A stretch of DNA of 64,000 bases from Siphonodentalium dalli (Eukaryota; Mollusca; Scaphopoda; Gadilida; Siphonodentaliidae), in the NCBI GenBank assembly GCA_032622095.1, contig CP136062.1:151646875-151710874 (forward strand), written 5' to 3'. Positions 1 to 11,072 of the stretch are shown one piece after another. Both the position numbers and the translations under genes were made by a program. The notes under the pieces were generated by a model. It searched no databases. It saw only the letters and a program-made list of their open reading frames with translations, and was not told the origin of the DNA. Each line of letters starts with the position of its first letter. Within the stretch, counting starts at the first letter, position 1.

Positions 1-354
1 TCGGAATAATTAACATTCAACTAACGTAAACATGCAAACTTACCATGTTGTTCAAAGCATATCATTTTGTCATGCAGATGAATCGTGCTGTGCACTGACA
101 TAGCAATATTTGAATAGACTAGAACATCTCGGACAATAGACCGATCGGATTGAGATGGTCTAGAGACAGGATAATCCAAACAAAATGTACACATCAAGTT
201 TGTCTCATTTGGGTGAATGGTATTCTTGAGTGCAAAATAACAGTACAGGGTGGAAAATTTTACAAAACTAAATAACAGCACAGGGCAGAATAACGGTACA
301 GGGTGGAACTGCTTTGAAATTTTCATTCACAACATGTCCAGAGTTACAAACTGG
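1..354. other. no gene recognised
   Basis: AT-rich non-coding sequence. The phrase 'acagggtggaa' recurs at about 244 and 298 and a similar phrase at about 980-1020, so it may be the edge of a dispersed repeat. No coding signal on either strand. Confidence 0.5.
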
Positions 355-832
355 TTAAAGGCCAACTTAATTTTCGAACCCCCATATCATTTTATATAAA
401 ATATATGCCATATTATATACCATTTGAAAGAAGATGCTCCAAAACATTGTATTATCAACTTATTCGGTGTAATAAACTGTGAACATGTTGTTTTTGTTGA
501 AATACCGACTTGATTTCTGTGCTAAAGTTACATTATTTTCAATGGAAGGGGAATAACTCTATATCTTAAGATAGTTATTCACCTTCCATTGAAAATACAT
601 TTTTAGTTTTAATTCTGTTGCATTCTGGGAGCCATAAAGGGGGAAATATTTCTATGATTTCAACTGTTTTCTATTTCTCTATGGGCCTCTTCTGAGGCAC
701 AAATGTTTCAAATGGTGATGAATTATAGTATTTTAATCATATTTAATGGCATAGATTGTTATTAAAACTGTATATCAAGTCACTATAAAAAATTATCAGC
801 AACTCAAAAATTAAGAGGGGCTTTATCCAGGA
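355..832 (+). mobile_element. TTAA-type non-autonomous element (TTAA-AGGCC family), decayed right end
   Basis: Starts TTAAAGGCCAACTTAATTTT and is homologous over most of its length to the element at 43484-44362. The right end (about 812-832, 'ggggctttatcc') is degenerate relative to the other copy, which ends GGGCCTTTAA. An internal hairpin lies at about 536-596, where a stem starting 'ttcaatggaagg' pairs with 'ccttccattgaa'. No coding capacity. TTAA targets and short inverted ends are typical of piggyBac-like MITEs; the assignment rests on those features only. Confidence 0.6.
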
Positions 833-1209
833 CAAATTTTGTGAACTGTTCCGCTCTGTACTATTATCCCTATATGGATATAAAAGTGCAGTGTTTTTGT
901 TTTAGTTATGATGTAATTTGTTTCCCCAATCTTGACACTCCTGTGTGACAGATAGAAGCGCAAGGCGGATTATAAGTTCAGGGCGGAAATATCTGAAAAA
1001 ATTAGTAATAGTGCAGGGGGAAATAGAATTACATATACAGGGTGTGTTATCGATTCTCACAGAAAAAGCAATATGTTCAGACCAAAGAATATTAAATGTC
1101 TGGTTGTGGTTACAAGTCAGAAAACATTAGGGTTGGTAGGTACTAGTAGGCTTAAGATTTGATATTTTTAATTCATTTTTTTATGTTGACATATTCTTAA
1201 GGCTATTTA

Positions 1210-1385
1210 TATGGGAGGCCCTTTTCACATTTATTATTTATTTGTGCTTAAGCGCAAATATTTGCGCTTAGGCGTAAATCATTTGTGCTTAAGCGTAAAT
1301 CATTTGTGCTTAAGCACAAATATGTGTCTATCAATTTATTTGTGCTTAAGCGTAAATAATTTGCACTTAAGCGCAAATACCTGTC
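1210..1385. repeat. palindrome array, family F (left end TATGGGAGGCC)
   Basis: Begins TATGGGAGGCCCTTTTCAC, the same terminal sequence as the family F element at 7922-9622. It is followed by about six short palindromes of the form TTTGCGCTTAAGCGCAAA with symmetric variants (GTGC/GCAC), spaced about 20 bp apart. A right end is not recognisable nearby. Confidence 0.65.
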
Positions 1386-1440
1386 ACTCCCTTACTTCCC
1401 TCAGATTGTGAATGATTGAGTCCATCTCATAGTATATTAT

Positions 1441-1822
1441 CATGGGCCCATAGTAGTAGCCCCAAACAGACTCAAAAGTTGAAGAAAAAACATATTTCCA
1501 TATGATATCAGCATCTATGTCCCTCTCTAGTATATTTTATTAAAGGGACATCTGCACAGATATATATCATTTCCATGGTCATAAATAGGGAATTAGGGGC
1601 TACTGGGGGCTTGCTTCCCTCATATGTGTACTTATTGACTTGAATTAGGGGAAAAAACCCTATTTTCATATTATCACCATCCCTGTCCCCAAGAATTTGT
1701 GTCTCCATCCCAGAGATCTAGTATCTTTTATAAAAGAGACATATCTTGCACAGATCTATACCATTTCCATGTCATAAAAGGGATCTTAGGGTTACTGGGG
1801 GATTGCTTCCCTCATATGGTGG
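1441..1822. repeat. tandem duplication, unit about 190 bp
   Basis: Two diverged direct copies (about 1441-1630 and 1631-1822). Both contain, in order, a 'ctagtat..ttta' segment, 'gcacagat', 'ataccatttccatg' or 'atatcatttccatgg', and 'cttgcttccctcatatg'. No coding signal. Confidence 0.55.
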
Positions 1823-1904
1823 GCCTATATAGACTTTAGTGATGTGTTTAGGCCTGTGCCATTTAAAATTAATTCAGGGGGGATCAATGCTTATTAATTT
1901 AAGT

Positions 1905-2020
1905 TAAGCGGAAATATGATCCATTTGCGCTTAAGCGTAAATGATTTGCGCTTGAGCATAAATGATTTGCACTTAAGCACAAATGATTTGCGCTTAAGCT
2001 GAAATGATTTACACTTAAGC
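1905..2020. repeat. second palindrome array of family F type
   Basis: Five or six copies of palindromes around GCGCTTAAGCG separated by 'aaatgattt'. Same motif as 1210-1385 but without the conserved terminal sequence. Confidence 0.6.
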
Positions 2021-2267
2021 GTACTAAAATAAAATAAACAGAATGCATCACTGAGAAATCAACAATTCTTAAACATTAAATTTTGTTTTGTTTATTAAAA
2101 TTTTTACAAAAGATTTTCACATGCCGCAAATTAATTTATCACGCAGGAAAATGGATTTGTCGCTGTCTGCCTAGAAGTGCAACATTGTAATAACAATTTC
2201 ACGTGTTCTTCTAAGAATAATAAGAAGTTTGTCTCGCTGTGAACCGTGATCTTCTGGTATTTAATTA

Positions 2268-2385
2268 GTTGACATACACTATGACAATACAATATTATTT
2301 AAGATAATATTGTATCGTCAAACACTATGACAATACAATATTATTTTAATACCATAATATTGTATAATCATAGTGTATGACCAGT
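2268..2385. repeat. nested hairpin, MITE-like
   Basis: The outer arms 'catacactatga' (about 2272) and 'tcatagtgtatg' (about 2368) enclose two copies of 'acaatacaatattatt' and their reverse complements, so two hairpins are nested in one larger stem. No TSD could be read with confidence. Confidence 0.55.
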
Positions 2386-2780
2386 ATTTTATTTGCACAG
2401 GGCAGCCGTAATGGATTTCCACTACATTTGGCCATTAATTTAAAAAAAAAACACAGACCAGAATACCGGTAAGCATCATGCAGGGAGGATTTTTTTTCAT
2501 AAAATTAATAAATGTACATGTTAATAATTTTCCGACTAAAACAGTAAAAATAAAGAAAATAATGGAGCATCGCCTGGTATCGCGATATTTGCGAGAAATT
2601 CAGAAGAATATGTTGTAAAATTTTTCTGCAATATAAGACAAACATTCTGGACATATTACTTCATGGAAAGTGACAATCACGGAGACTTAGCAATGGCGTT
2701 CCTGTGTTTCTAAATTTAATGCCAGTATATAGTGGAAAATGACCAACCATGCAGACACAAGTCACAACATCAGTTGAAAA

Positions 2781-3032
2781 CAGGACTGCCTATCTGCTTT
2801 TCTTGTGATGGAAAACTCAAAGCTACTTCAAGTCGCATTGTACACGTCGTGTGACTTTTGCCACCACCAACACCACACCAGCTGCCATGGACTCAGTTAT
2901 GAAGATGGTAAGGATCAAGCAAAGAAATCAAGTTCAATTCTGTGGAAGTGTAAGCGCTGTTGGGAAATGACCTATCTAACTAATCAAATGGAAAATAAAA
3001 GTCAAGACACAGCATTGCTATCAAATTTATAA
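2781..3032 (+). pseudogene. PHD-finger-like coding remnant with one frameshift
   Basis: Two overlapping reading frames together spell the zinc ligands of a C4HC3 PHD finger. The first frame (about 2788-2853) carries C-F-S-C and then continues 'DGKLKATSSR'. The second frame (2805-3032) carries C-D-F-C, H-H-T-S-C-H-G-L-S and W-K-C-K-R-C-W. The break falls near 2852-2856, between the two halves of the finger. PHD fingers of this HxxCxGLS...WxCxxC type occur in host chromatin proteins and also in ORF1-type proteins of invertebrate retroelements. No splice border explains the frame change, so I read it as a decayed copy. The parent gene is not identified. Confidence 0.5.
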
Positions 3033-4193
3033 GTTAAATATCGGTTTGATACACGTAGCTCATACACATATAATATTGTAATTTTTTATCACATAAAGTA
3101 TGCTTGTCATCAGACAATCTGCATAAGAAATCTTAGCAGAAACAGACTTCACCATCGCCATAACTTGGCATAAGTTAATTGACAATTGACCCAACCCCTT
3201 TGACAGATTGTCAATGTCAGTGCCAGAAGAATTTCCAAAACTTATCATGCAACTTAAGTACTGACAATAAACAATTAATAACCAAGTAAAGATGGTTTTC
3301 CAATCATCAGTCAGCACAACAGACTTTATGCAACTGTACTACAAATATTACGAATCAAAATATGGAAAATCAGCTCCTGAAATCTCATGTTTTTAAATTA
3401 GGCTAGATCACAAAGTCGGCCCAATAATTTAAACTCCCAGCCCGAACAAATGTCAAATTTCTCAAAAGTAACCGCATTTTAAATGTATCAATCGTACCGA
3501 GAGGTAGTTCAAGTATATCATATGCTTCTTCCCGCGTTCGCGGAGCTGACATTCTTTGAAAACAATCGATCGAGTGCTGCCTGCAAACAGATTCGCATAG
3601 AATTAAATGTCAACAAATTTCATTCAACCATTGGGCTTCCATTTTGTTCTCAGATGCATGTGAACTCATCACGTGATCGGGCACCTTGCGCCCCGAGAAA
3701 TCGCGAGATCGAAATCAAAATAATGCAGACGATTTGTTGATGCCAAAATCTGACAAACTCACCTGTTATAATGGCGTGTCACCTGCCATAAAATATCTTT
3801 TTCATCGAAGCAATACATTTAGATCGGAGCAACACCAAATAATATTTTAATCCTACACGATACGACTCCATAAGAGCACTACACATTCCGAGAAGAAATC
3901 AATTGTTATTGTTCGTGAATCACTGAATCGTGAATATAAATAAACCCACCGCATCGCACATGGCCACGATATTACGTGTGTTCTAAAAATAAATGTTATA
4001 TTGCAGAGGGAAATTGGATTTGCACAGCTGCCTTATACCAGTCAAAGTTCACATTGCGCTGAAGTCAGTGAAGACCCTAAAATTGGCCTAATGAATTTGA
4101 AGATTTAAATATAAAAAAATTGGATTTTTGAAATTTTGGCCTCACTTAACTTCTTAAGTTTAAGTTTAAATAATTTTAAGACTTAATTAAGTT
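3033..4193. other. no gene recognised
   Basis: Mostly AT-rich. A somewhat more GC-rich patch at 3480-3740 has an 85-codon open frame on the + strand (3483-3740), but it shows no recognisable domain or splice context and I do not call it a gene. A stretch near 4140-4200 is rich in 'cttaagtt' repeats. Confidence 0.4.
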
Positions 4194-4291
4194 AACTTAA
4201 AGGCACAGATGCATTTGCAGTGGTTATATGCTGTTAAAATAGTCACACATGTTAAAACTGCCATAAACAGAAAGAATATTAAAATATAGCC
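4194..4291 (+). mobile_element. left part of TTAA-AGGCACAGATG family (family K)
   Basis: Matches the left ends of related copies: TTAAAGGCACAGATGC, then 'gctgttaaaatagtcaca', then 'cataaacagaaagaatat'. It is interrupted at 4292 by the TTAA-AGGTACTC element. Traces of the continuation ('tgttgttctt', as in 'tgttttgttctt' at 52485) follow the insertion at 4774. Confidence 0.55.
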
Positions 4292-4773
4292 TTAAAGGTA
4301 CTCAACCCGTAAAGAGGGTCCCCATCTCAACAGATTCCAACAACAACAATCCGATCAGAGGGTCCTATATTACCATTTCTTTGGCTTTGGGGGTAAAAAA
4401 TATTTGATTCGAGTCGAGGAACCCATCAAACAAAGCTCAGAGTTATTAGATATTGATTTTTGAAAATTCTTATGTTCTCGAGATGAGTACTTATAACTGC
4501 CGTCAATTTGGTAACATGCTCGAGATTTTACGCCAAAATTTTATTCAAACAGACAAGGATGGATAACTCTATAATCAAGTGGTAATAATTGACTACGTAC
4601 TGGGCCAGGAAGAATTCCCGATAATGAAAAATAATAGATTTCTAAAATCGATATCTAACAAATCTGAGCTTTGATGGGTGACTTCCTCGACTCGAATCAA
4701 ATATTTTTGACCCCCGAAGCCATTGAAATAGTAATTGAGAGGAGTTTTATCGGGTTGAGTACGGTACCTTTAA
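4292..4773 (+). mobile_element. TTAA-AGGTACTCAA element (family C), complete
   Basis: Starts TTAAAGGTACTCAACCCG and ends GGGTTGAGTACGGTACCTTTAA, so it has inverted ends of about 16 bp with a small insertion on the right, and TTAA at both borders. It is nearly identical, in the opposite orientation, to 30375-30861 and shares its ends and part of its interior with 28369-28757. It encodes no protein; the TTAA target suggests a piggyBac-like MITE. It is inserted in a family K copy. Confidence 0.75.
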
Positions 4774-4828
4774 TGTTGTTCTTAAAAGTTGCGAGACGTG
4801 GGGGTCTTTTTTTTACATTTCCATTTTT

Positions 4829-5960
4829 ATTGTCATGGCTGTTGAAATTGGAATGTAGATGGGAACGAACCATTTTGGGATCATTCGGACAAAAAACATG
4901 GCCGCCAGTGGCCATCTTGGATTTCAAAATTTAATCCATTAGCACGGGACACAGGTCGTACTGTTCGTCTGATCATCATGAAATTTGTCATGGATGATAA
5001 TATTGACATGTAGATGGGAACGAGTAATTTTGGGGTCATTCGGCCAAAAAACATGGCCGCCAGCAGTTATCTTGAATTTTACTCTTTGTATGACTAAATT
5101 CTTTAGCACGGGCTGCAGGTCGTACCTTTGGTCTGATCATCATAAAATTTGTCATGGATATTAACAATGACATGTAGATGGGAACGAGTAATTTTGGGGT
5201 CATTCGGCTAAAAAACATGGTCGCCAGCAGCCATCTTGGATTTTACTCTTTGTATGACTAAATCCTTTAGCACGGGCTACAGGTCCTACTTTTAGTCTGA
5301 TCATCATAAAATTTGTCAAGAATGTTAATATTGACATGTAGATGGGAACGAGTAATTTTGGGGTCATTCGGCCAAAAAACATGGCCGCCAGCAGCCATCT
5401 TGGATTTTACTCTTTGTATGACTAAATTCTTTAGCATGGGCTGCAGGTCGTACCTTTAGTCTGATCATCATAAAATTTGTCATGGATGTTGACATTGACA
5501 TGTAGATGGGAACGAGTCATTTTGGGTTCATTCGGGAAAAAAACATGGCCGCCAGTGGCCATCTTGGATTTTACTCTTTGTATGACTAAATCCTTTAGCA
5601 CGGGCTACAGGTTGTACCTTTAGTCTGATCATCATAAAATTTGTAGTGGCTGTTGAAATTGGAATGTAGATGGGAACGAACCATTTTGGGGTCATTCGGA
5701 CAAAAAACATGTTAACAATGACGTGTAGATGGGATCGAGTAATTTTGGGGTCATTCGGCCAAAAAACATGGCCGCCAGCAGCCATCTTGGATTTTACTCT
5801 TTGTATGACTATATTCTTTAGCATGGGCTACAGGTCGTACCTTTAGTCTGATCGTCATAAAATTTGTCATGGATGTTAACAATGACATGTAGATGGGAAC
5901 GACTCATTTTGGGGTCATTCGGCCGAAAACATGGCCGCCAGCAGCCATCTTGGATTTTAC
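4829..5960. repeat. 164-bp tandem satellite, about 7 monomers
   Basis: The landmark 'tagatgggaacga' begins at about 4856, 5011, 5175, 5339, 5503, 5667, 5726 and 5890. Five of the spacings are exactly 164 bp, one is 155, and one copy is cut short to 59. Every complete unit carries 'aacatggccgccag' and 'ccatcttgga' in the same order. Open frames on the minus strand repeat with the unit and are by-products. Confidence 0.9.
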
Positions 5961-7411
5961 TTTTCTCTTCATGTCTATAAACTAGTATTTGACATTCAAC
6001 TTTCCACATTCCTAATCGCTCCATTGACTGTAATACATTAAATTATTCCCTTTCCAAGTTGAGCTACAGTGTCATTGACACTTTCATTTTACACCCACCC
6101 ACCCTTTCTTGCATTTTTTTTTCATAAAATTTTAGACGCCCACCCCAAAACATCAAAGCTTTATGTTGGTCCCCTCTGTAAAAACGACCAACCGCTCTAT
6201 ATTGGTCCCTTCTTTGAAAGACCAAATTAAATGTTACTTCCTGTTAACAAACATGTGCAAAATTGAACTCTAAGCAATCAACAAAGGTAGAATATTATGT
6301 GATTTAATATATTGGTAAATTTATAACCCAGACTATTCATCTGTGTGAGTACAGCTAGTGAGTAGATGAAAAATATGTTGAATCCCCTGGAATGACAACA
6401 AAAAATAACTAGGGCCAGTGTTAGGGCCTACAGTAGAATAAAAAATTACACAAACTTAAATTTATCTTTTTTTCAGACATCAACCAGCATCAACTAGTAG
6501 GCCTAGAGCCTATAGTAATACCAAAAAGGAAAATGTGCATATGAACCAGTGTACGAATTAACTTTTATGTATGCCTGCATGACCACCGACCCGACCTCAC
6601 ATTACGACTTAGAACTATAGGCCTAAAATAATGCTTAACCCTTTGAGTTTGAACGTTGATGGTCAATTTAGTGCCAAATCCATATACACGGTTGTATATT
6701 ACTGAGATTCATTTGGACAATCAGAGCTGAACTTCGGTCATGTACTGGATGGAGCTCATGTGCAATAAGAAATTCACACACATTCTGTACATGACCTTTA
6801 TGTGTGCCTTCAAACTAGACCACCTTGCATGCACATCATCTTATAAATATACACTAATTAAGTAAATTTATTTTTTCTTCTTTGATAATTTTCAAATTAG
6901 CCTGAATTAGACATTAAGTGTCATTTACATACTAGTATATATATATATATGCAGGTAATTATGGGATATAATAATTACAATGTGAACAAAACTGTAATGT
7001 GTCCTGGCCCCTCTTCACATCTATTTAAATAATATTTTTATACTTTTCAGAAGACTATCCAAGGAAGGTTATATTTTTGTTTCTTTCAATAAATGTTATT
7101 AAAACTTTATTTCATGTCTACTTATTTACTTATTGATGGTTGTCAACAACACTGAAACAAATAATTTGACAATTCAAATAATTATTTGACAAAAGTATAT
7201 TTAAAAATCAATTTAGTATACAAACACTGATACAAATATTTAGTTCATACATTACACTCATGCATCAACTGTATGAGTAAAGAGACTGTCATGAAGTATA
7301 AGAATTATTGTAATATTCTGTCATGAGTTGTTAGGTGATATTGTCAGACTGCATTAAGTTCACCCTACCCTAGAGCTATCTGAAGTATTTTTTTGTTGAT
7401 CTACACTGTGA
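5961..7411. other. no gene recognised
   Basis: AT-rich non-coding sequence with a short (AT)n run near 6940. No element ends or coding exons recognised. Confidence 0.5.
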
Positions 7412-7541
7412 CAGCCTTCATAATTGGCTACGGCAATCAGCATTGCCGAAGCAATTTGCTGAAGCAAACTGGGTCACGGCATAGTGTTGCCGTAGCAGAT
7501 TGCCGGAGCCAAACAATCTGAATTAAGAGGGCTGCTGTGAT
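7412..7541 (+). repeat. small hairpin repeat, copy 1
   Basis: A segment of about 130 bp with internal inverted arms ('ggctacggcaatc' against 'gattgccggagcc'). It recurs as a reverse complement at 8731-8857, including the flanking 'cagattgtttggct' and 'aattaagagggct' phrases. Probably a MITE-like hairpin element. Confidence 0.6.
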
Positions 7542-7838
7542 CTAGACAATTTCAATATAAAAACTGCCAAGCAAGCTGAAACAGACACAATAAAAAAACA
7601 TTACGCGCAAAAAATATCAATGAAAATTTTGGGACCCACCCCCACAATATTCACTATTTTTTGCATTTTAGATCAACTTATGGGGGTAATTATAACAATA
7701 TTGAATGCATTAGTGCTTCTCATATTGCAACAAGCCACAACATATAAACAAATATGTTTAAAACAGTTGAAAATATGTCAATGAAAAATAAATCCAAAAA
7801 AGGTGGTCAAAAACTGTTTCCGGCCTCGGGTACCCACC

Positions 7839-7858
7839 CCCCCCCCCCCCCCCCCCCA
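7839..7858. repeat. poly-C tract
   Basis: A run of about 20 C interrupted by a single A at the end. Simple sequence. Confidence 0.8.
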
Positions 7859-8215
7859 CCACCTCATGTCTCGTAAAAAAATTTCGGCCCCCCCCTGTTG
7901 CACCACCGAATTTGAGAGTTATATGGGAGGCCAAATTCACATTTATTAATAATTGCGCTGAAGCGCAATCAATTGCACTGAAGCGCAAATTGAATTGCGC
8001 AATTAATTTTTCATATATGGCTAAACCCCCCAGTTAATTAATGAATAAATCCAATAGAAAAATAATTGCGCTTCAGCGCAATTCAATTGCGCTTCAGCGC
8101 AATTATTTTCCCAACTAAAACAGAAGGTACCGGTATGAATAAATCCAATAGAAAAATAATTGCACTTTAGCGCAATTATTTTCCCAACTAAAACAAAAAC
8201 AGAACAAAACAGAAG

Positions 8216-8700
8216 GTACTGGTATTGCGAGTCGCCCCAACTAATACAGAAGCTAATTAATGCTATTGCAAGTCGCCCTGACTGAAACAGAAGATAATTA
8301 TATTGTGAGTCTACCCCGACTAATACAGAAGATAATGCTATCGCGAGTCGGCCCAACTAAAACAGAAGATAATGCTATTACGAGTAGCCCCGACTAAAAC
8401 AGAAGCTAATTCTATTGCGAGTCTTCACGATTAATAGAGAATGTAATGCTATCACGAGTAGCACCGACTAAAACAGAAGGAAATATGCTGTTGTGAGTCC
8501 CCCTGATTAATACAGAAGGCAATGCTATCACGAGTCGGCCCGATTCATACAGATTATAATGCTATCATGAGTTGCCCCGACTAAAACAGAAGGTACCGGT
8601 GTCGCAAGTTACCCCGACTAATACATAAGGTAATGCTATCGAGAGTCACACCGACTAAAACAGAAGGAAATGTTTTGTGAGTCGCCCTGAAGGGAAGCTA
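8216..8700. repeat. about 39-bp tandem array
   Basis: About 12 diverged units built on 'cccgactaatacagaag', 'taatgctat' and 'cgagtcg'. Some units have lost part of the sequence. It lies inside the family F element. Confidence 0.75.
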
Positions 8701-8730
8701 TTATGTGGTGCCTTTATTCCTTCTGTATGC

Positions 8731-8857
8731 AGCCCTCTTAATTCAGATTGTTTGGCTTCGGCAATCCGCTACGGCAACAGTATGCTGTGGCCCAGTTTGC
8801 TTCAGCAAATTGCTTCGTCAATGCTGATTGCCGTAGCCAATTATGAAGGCTGAAGAC
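8731..8857 (-). repeat. small hairpin repeat, copy 2
   Basis: Reverse complement of the segment at 7412-7541. One copy lies outside and one inside the family F element, so the two are independent insertions or a rearrangement. Confidence 0.6.
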
Positions 8858-9269
8858 TTCTGAAGAATTTTCTGAGATGTGGTTTTAAACGAATAAAAAT
8901 GACTCAGTCCATAAGTCATTTGATATTATCCTCTCAACCCTTAATGTAAAAGGTAGGGGTGCTCTCATGATTGTTTACTGTCTTTAGTTAACTCATAATA
9001 CTCATGATAAGAGGCAAGGAAGCAGTCTGAAGCGCAATTGGTTGGTATCGCATATGAATTTATGATAATGGAATAACCCACCTATTCAGGGAGCAAATTA
9101 CTTTTGAAATTTTGATTATCAAATAACCTCATAATGACATAATTAGATAGCATTGTTCTGAAATCATATAAAATTCATACCAAATTGCATAGCTATTATC
9201 CAAATTTGGGTAGCAAATTGCGATGCGATACCAGTTAATTTTCTCCCTGCACCTATTCAACCCAACTTT

Positions 9270-9600
9270 AATAATAATAATTGCGTTGAAGCGCAATTGA
9301 ATTGCTTGGGTAGTATGTGAAAAATTAATTAAAGTAATTTTGAATTGCGCTGAAGCGCAATTGGTGGATATCCCATATGAATTGATAATAATGGAATAAC
9401 CTATCTATTCAGGGGTGTAAGCTTGTAACAATAATTGCGCTTCAGCGCAATTGAATTGCGCTTCAGCGCAATTGAATTGAATCAAGCTGGATTGCGCTTC
9501 AGCGCAATTGAATTGCGCTTCAGCGCAATTGGATTGCGCTTCAGTGCAATTGGATTGCGCTTCAGCGCAATTGAATTGTGCTTCAGCGCAATTATTAATA
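9270..9600. repeat. palindrome array at right end of family F element
   Basis: At least seven copies of ATTGCGCTTCAGCGCAATT within 9435-9590, plus single copies near 9280 and 9343. The array could form a row of short stem-loops. Confidence 0.85.
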
Positions 9601-9687
9601 AATGTGAATTTGGCCTCCCATAGAGTTAGTATATTGTTTTATTTTTCTCAGGTAGATTAGTTCGTTAATATATTTTATGTTATTCAG

Positions 9688-9799
9688 GTAGCTAGAGCAT
9701 GTTTGTCAATGGTACAAGAGGAAAGGAAAGGTGGAGGTATTTCTATGATAAATTCCCAAAGAACCACAAGAGAAAAGATGATGATGATATCCATGGTTT
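9688..9799 (+). CDS. host gene, first recognised exon (upstream exons not found)
   Basis: This internal exon starts after the acceptor 'atgttattcag' and ends at the donor GTAATA. The only open frame begins at the first base and encodes 37 codons plus one base (VARACLSMVQEERKGGG..., then ISMV). The trailing T combines with the first two bases of the next exon, so the phases agree; the alternative donor at 9796 (GTTTGT) would not fit. The product is hydrophilic and rich in basic residues and Met. No domain is recognised. No initiation site or upstream exon could be identified in 1-9687, so the gene is 5' incomplete here. A coincidental open frame on the opposite strand (9684-9959) is not a gene. 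Confidence 0.6.
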
Positions 9800-9877
9800 G
9801 TAATATTGTCCTATCAATCTGGATATGAATCATGAGAATTATCGGATGAAAAATATTTGAGTTATCCCATTGGTGAG

Positions 9878-10095
9878 CAAGCCTGGATATAGTGTGTCTG
9901 ACATTTTGAATTTCAGAATGAGATCCCCAGATGGTGAATTTAGTGATTCTACCCTGCACAGTGGGCTATCATCACAAAATTCACCATATGGGGACCTCAT
10001 TCTGCTTAGGCCTCATCTTCTGGGAAGTATCTATAGTCTCAAATTAACATTGTTTTTAATTTTACCTTTTGTTCAGTTTCTTTATCCCATGTAAA
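9878..10095 (+). mobile_element. hAT-like CAAGCCTG-family MITE (family E), truncated
   Basis: Starts CAAGCCTGGATATAGTGTG and contains the palindromic core 'agaatgaggtcccc ... ggggacctcattct'. It is cut off after the internal 'cagtttctttatccca' segment. It lies in intron 1 of the host gene. Confidence 0.7.
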
Positions 10096-10406
10096 AACGA
10101 ATTTAAAATAACACTTACAAGATTTAATCAGACACACACAGGGCTGGTTTTCTTATGTGCATTTTCTTTATAGTTCCGATTTCATGGTGCATATGGAATT
10201 TGTAAATATGGAACAGTAAGAACACTGTAAATCTAGGAGCAGGTGTGTAATATAAACATGACAAAACAAGCCTGTTTGTGCTTGAATAAACCTTGAAAGT
10301 TTTTTTTTTAATTCACAGATTCTAGTACGGGTGGTGTGTAATAAAAACAGAATGACACATGTGTTAATGGGTTGTTGATATGGCACTTGTGCCATCACAT
10401 ATATAT

Positions 10407-10778
10407 GACAGGGCTCGAAAAATTCTGAATTTCTTACCTGGTTCGTATGACAGGTAGATTTATGTTCTACCTGTCACCTCAAAATTTCATCTGTCATTAA
10501 TTTTATATAATGAGAGTATATATTTCGAAATGTTCCCTTAGTTGAGCTCAACCACTCAAGAATTATGATAATTTTGTTTATGATTTAGCTGGATTTTAGT
10601 AGAAAATACAAGTATGGTTTTGTCTCATAGGAAAGTTCTCGATGTCGCAGCATAAGACAAAATGTTCTGGCAGAAAATGCTACCTGTCACATGTGACAGG
10701 TAAGAATAATTCTTACCTGTCACCACAAAATACTACCTGTCAGTGACAGACAGACAGGTGTACATTTCGAGCCCTGAT
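10407..10778. mobile_element. hAT-like MITE with CAGGGCTCGAAA ends
   Basis: Terminal inverted repeat CAGGGCTCGAAA / TTTCGAGCCCTG, with many internal copies of 'acctgtca' and 'tgacaggt'. CAGGG ends are typical of hAT elements. The flanking 8-mers (ATATATGA and ATACATGT) match only partly. Intronic in the host gene. Confidence 0.6.
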
Positions 10779-10816
10779 ACATGTATATGATACAAATATC
10801 TAAAATATTGTTCCAG

Positions 10817-10915
10817 TATCCTTCCCAGATGATTTAGAATCTACTTTCAACTTGGGTTTGCTGCAAACTAAGAAAGTAAGAGTCCAACACCTGAAAGAAA
10901 AGGAACTTCAGGAAG
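10817..10915 (+). CDS. host gene, second recognised exon
   Basis: Acceptor 'atattgttccag', donor GTAAAA after GAAG. The 99-bp exon is open in the frame set by the previous exon: one base carried in, then SFPDDLESTFNLGLLQTKK and VRVQHLKEKELQE, with one G carried out. The composition (amphipathic, many Lys/Glu/Leu) is typical of coding sequence and unlike the surrounding repeats. No domain identified. A TTAA element begins 11 bp after the donor. Confidence 0.7.
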
Positions 10916-11072
10916 GTAAAATAATTTAACCCTTTCTACACTAAATAGATTCTTCCTTTCGGTTATAAAAGTATATATTGGAATGGTCTAACTATTATTA
11001 ATTTGGTTGGGGTTTACAGGAAAAATATGCAGATGACAGATAATAAAAGTAAAGAGGGGGACCTACATGTAT

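Larger units (their letters stand above)
7922..9622. mobile_element. family F element with palindrome arrays at both ends
   Basis: The left end is TATGGGAGGCCAAATTCACA and the right end TGTGAATTTGGCCTCCCATA, a near-perfect terminal inverted repeat that continues through 'tttattaata'. It is bordered by the direct repeat GAGTTA on both sides (7916-7921 and 9623-9628), a likely target-site duplication. Arrays of TTGCGCTTCAGCGCAA palindromes sit at both ends (7950-8110, 9270-9600), in opposite orientation as judged by the asymmetric centre (GA on the left, TC on the right). The interior holds a ~39-bp tandem array (8216-8700) and a small hairpin repeat. No coding capacity. The superfamily is not recognised. 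Confidence 0.7.

Noticed and set aside
5036-6024. Minus-strand frames with NDPKLLVPIYMS-type repeats
   Set aside because: Translations of the 164-bp satellite.
7412-8857. A single 1.45-kb element with 125-bp inverted ends
   Set aside because: The two arms straddle the left border of the well-defined family F element, so they are better read as two separate copies of a small hairpin repeat.
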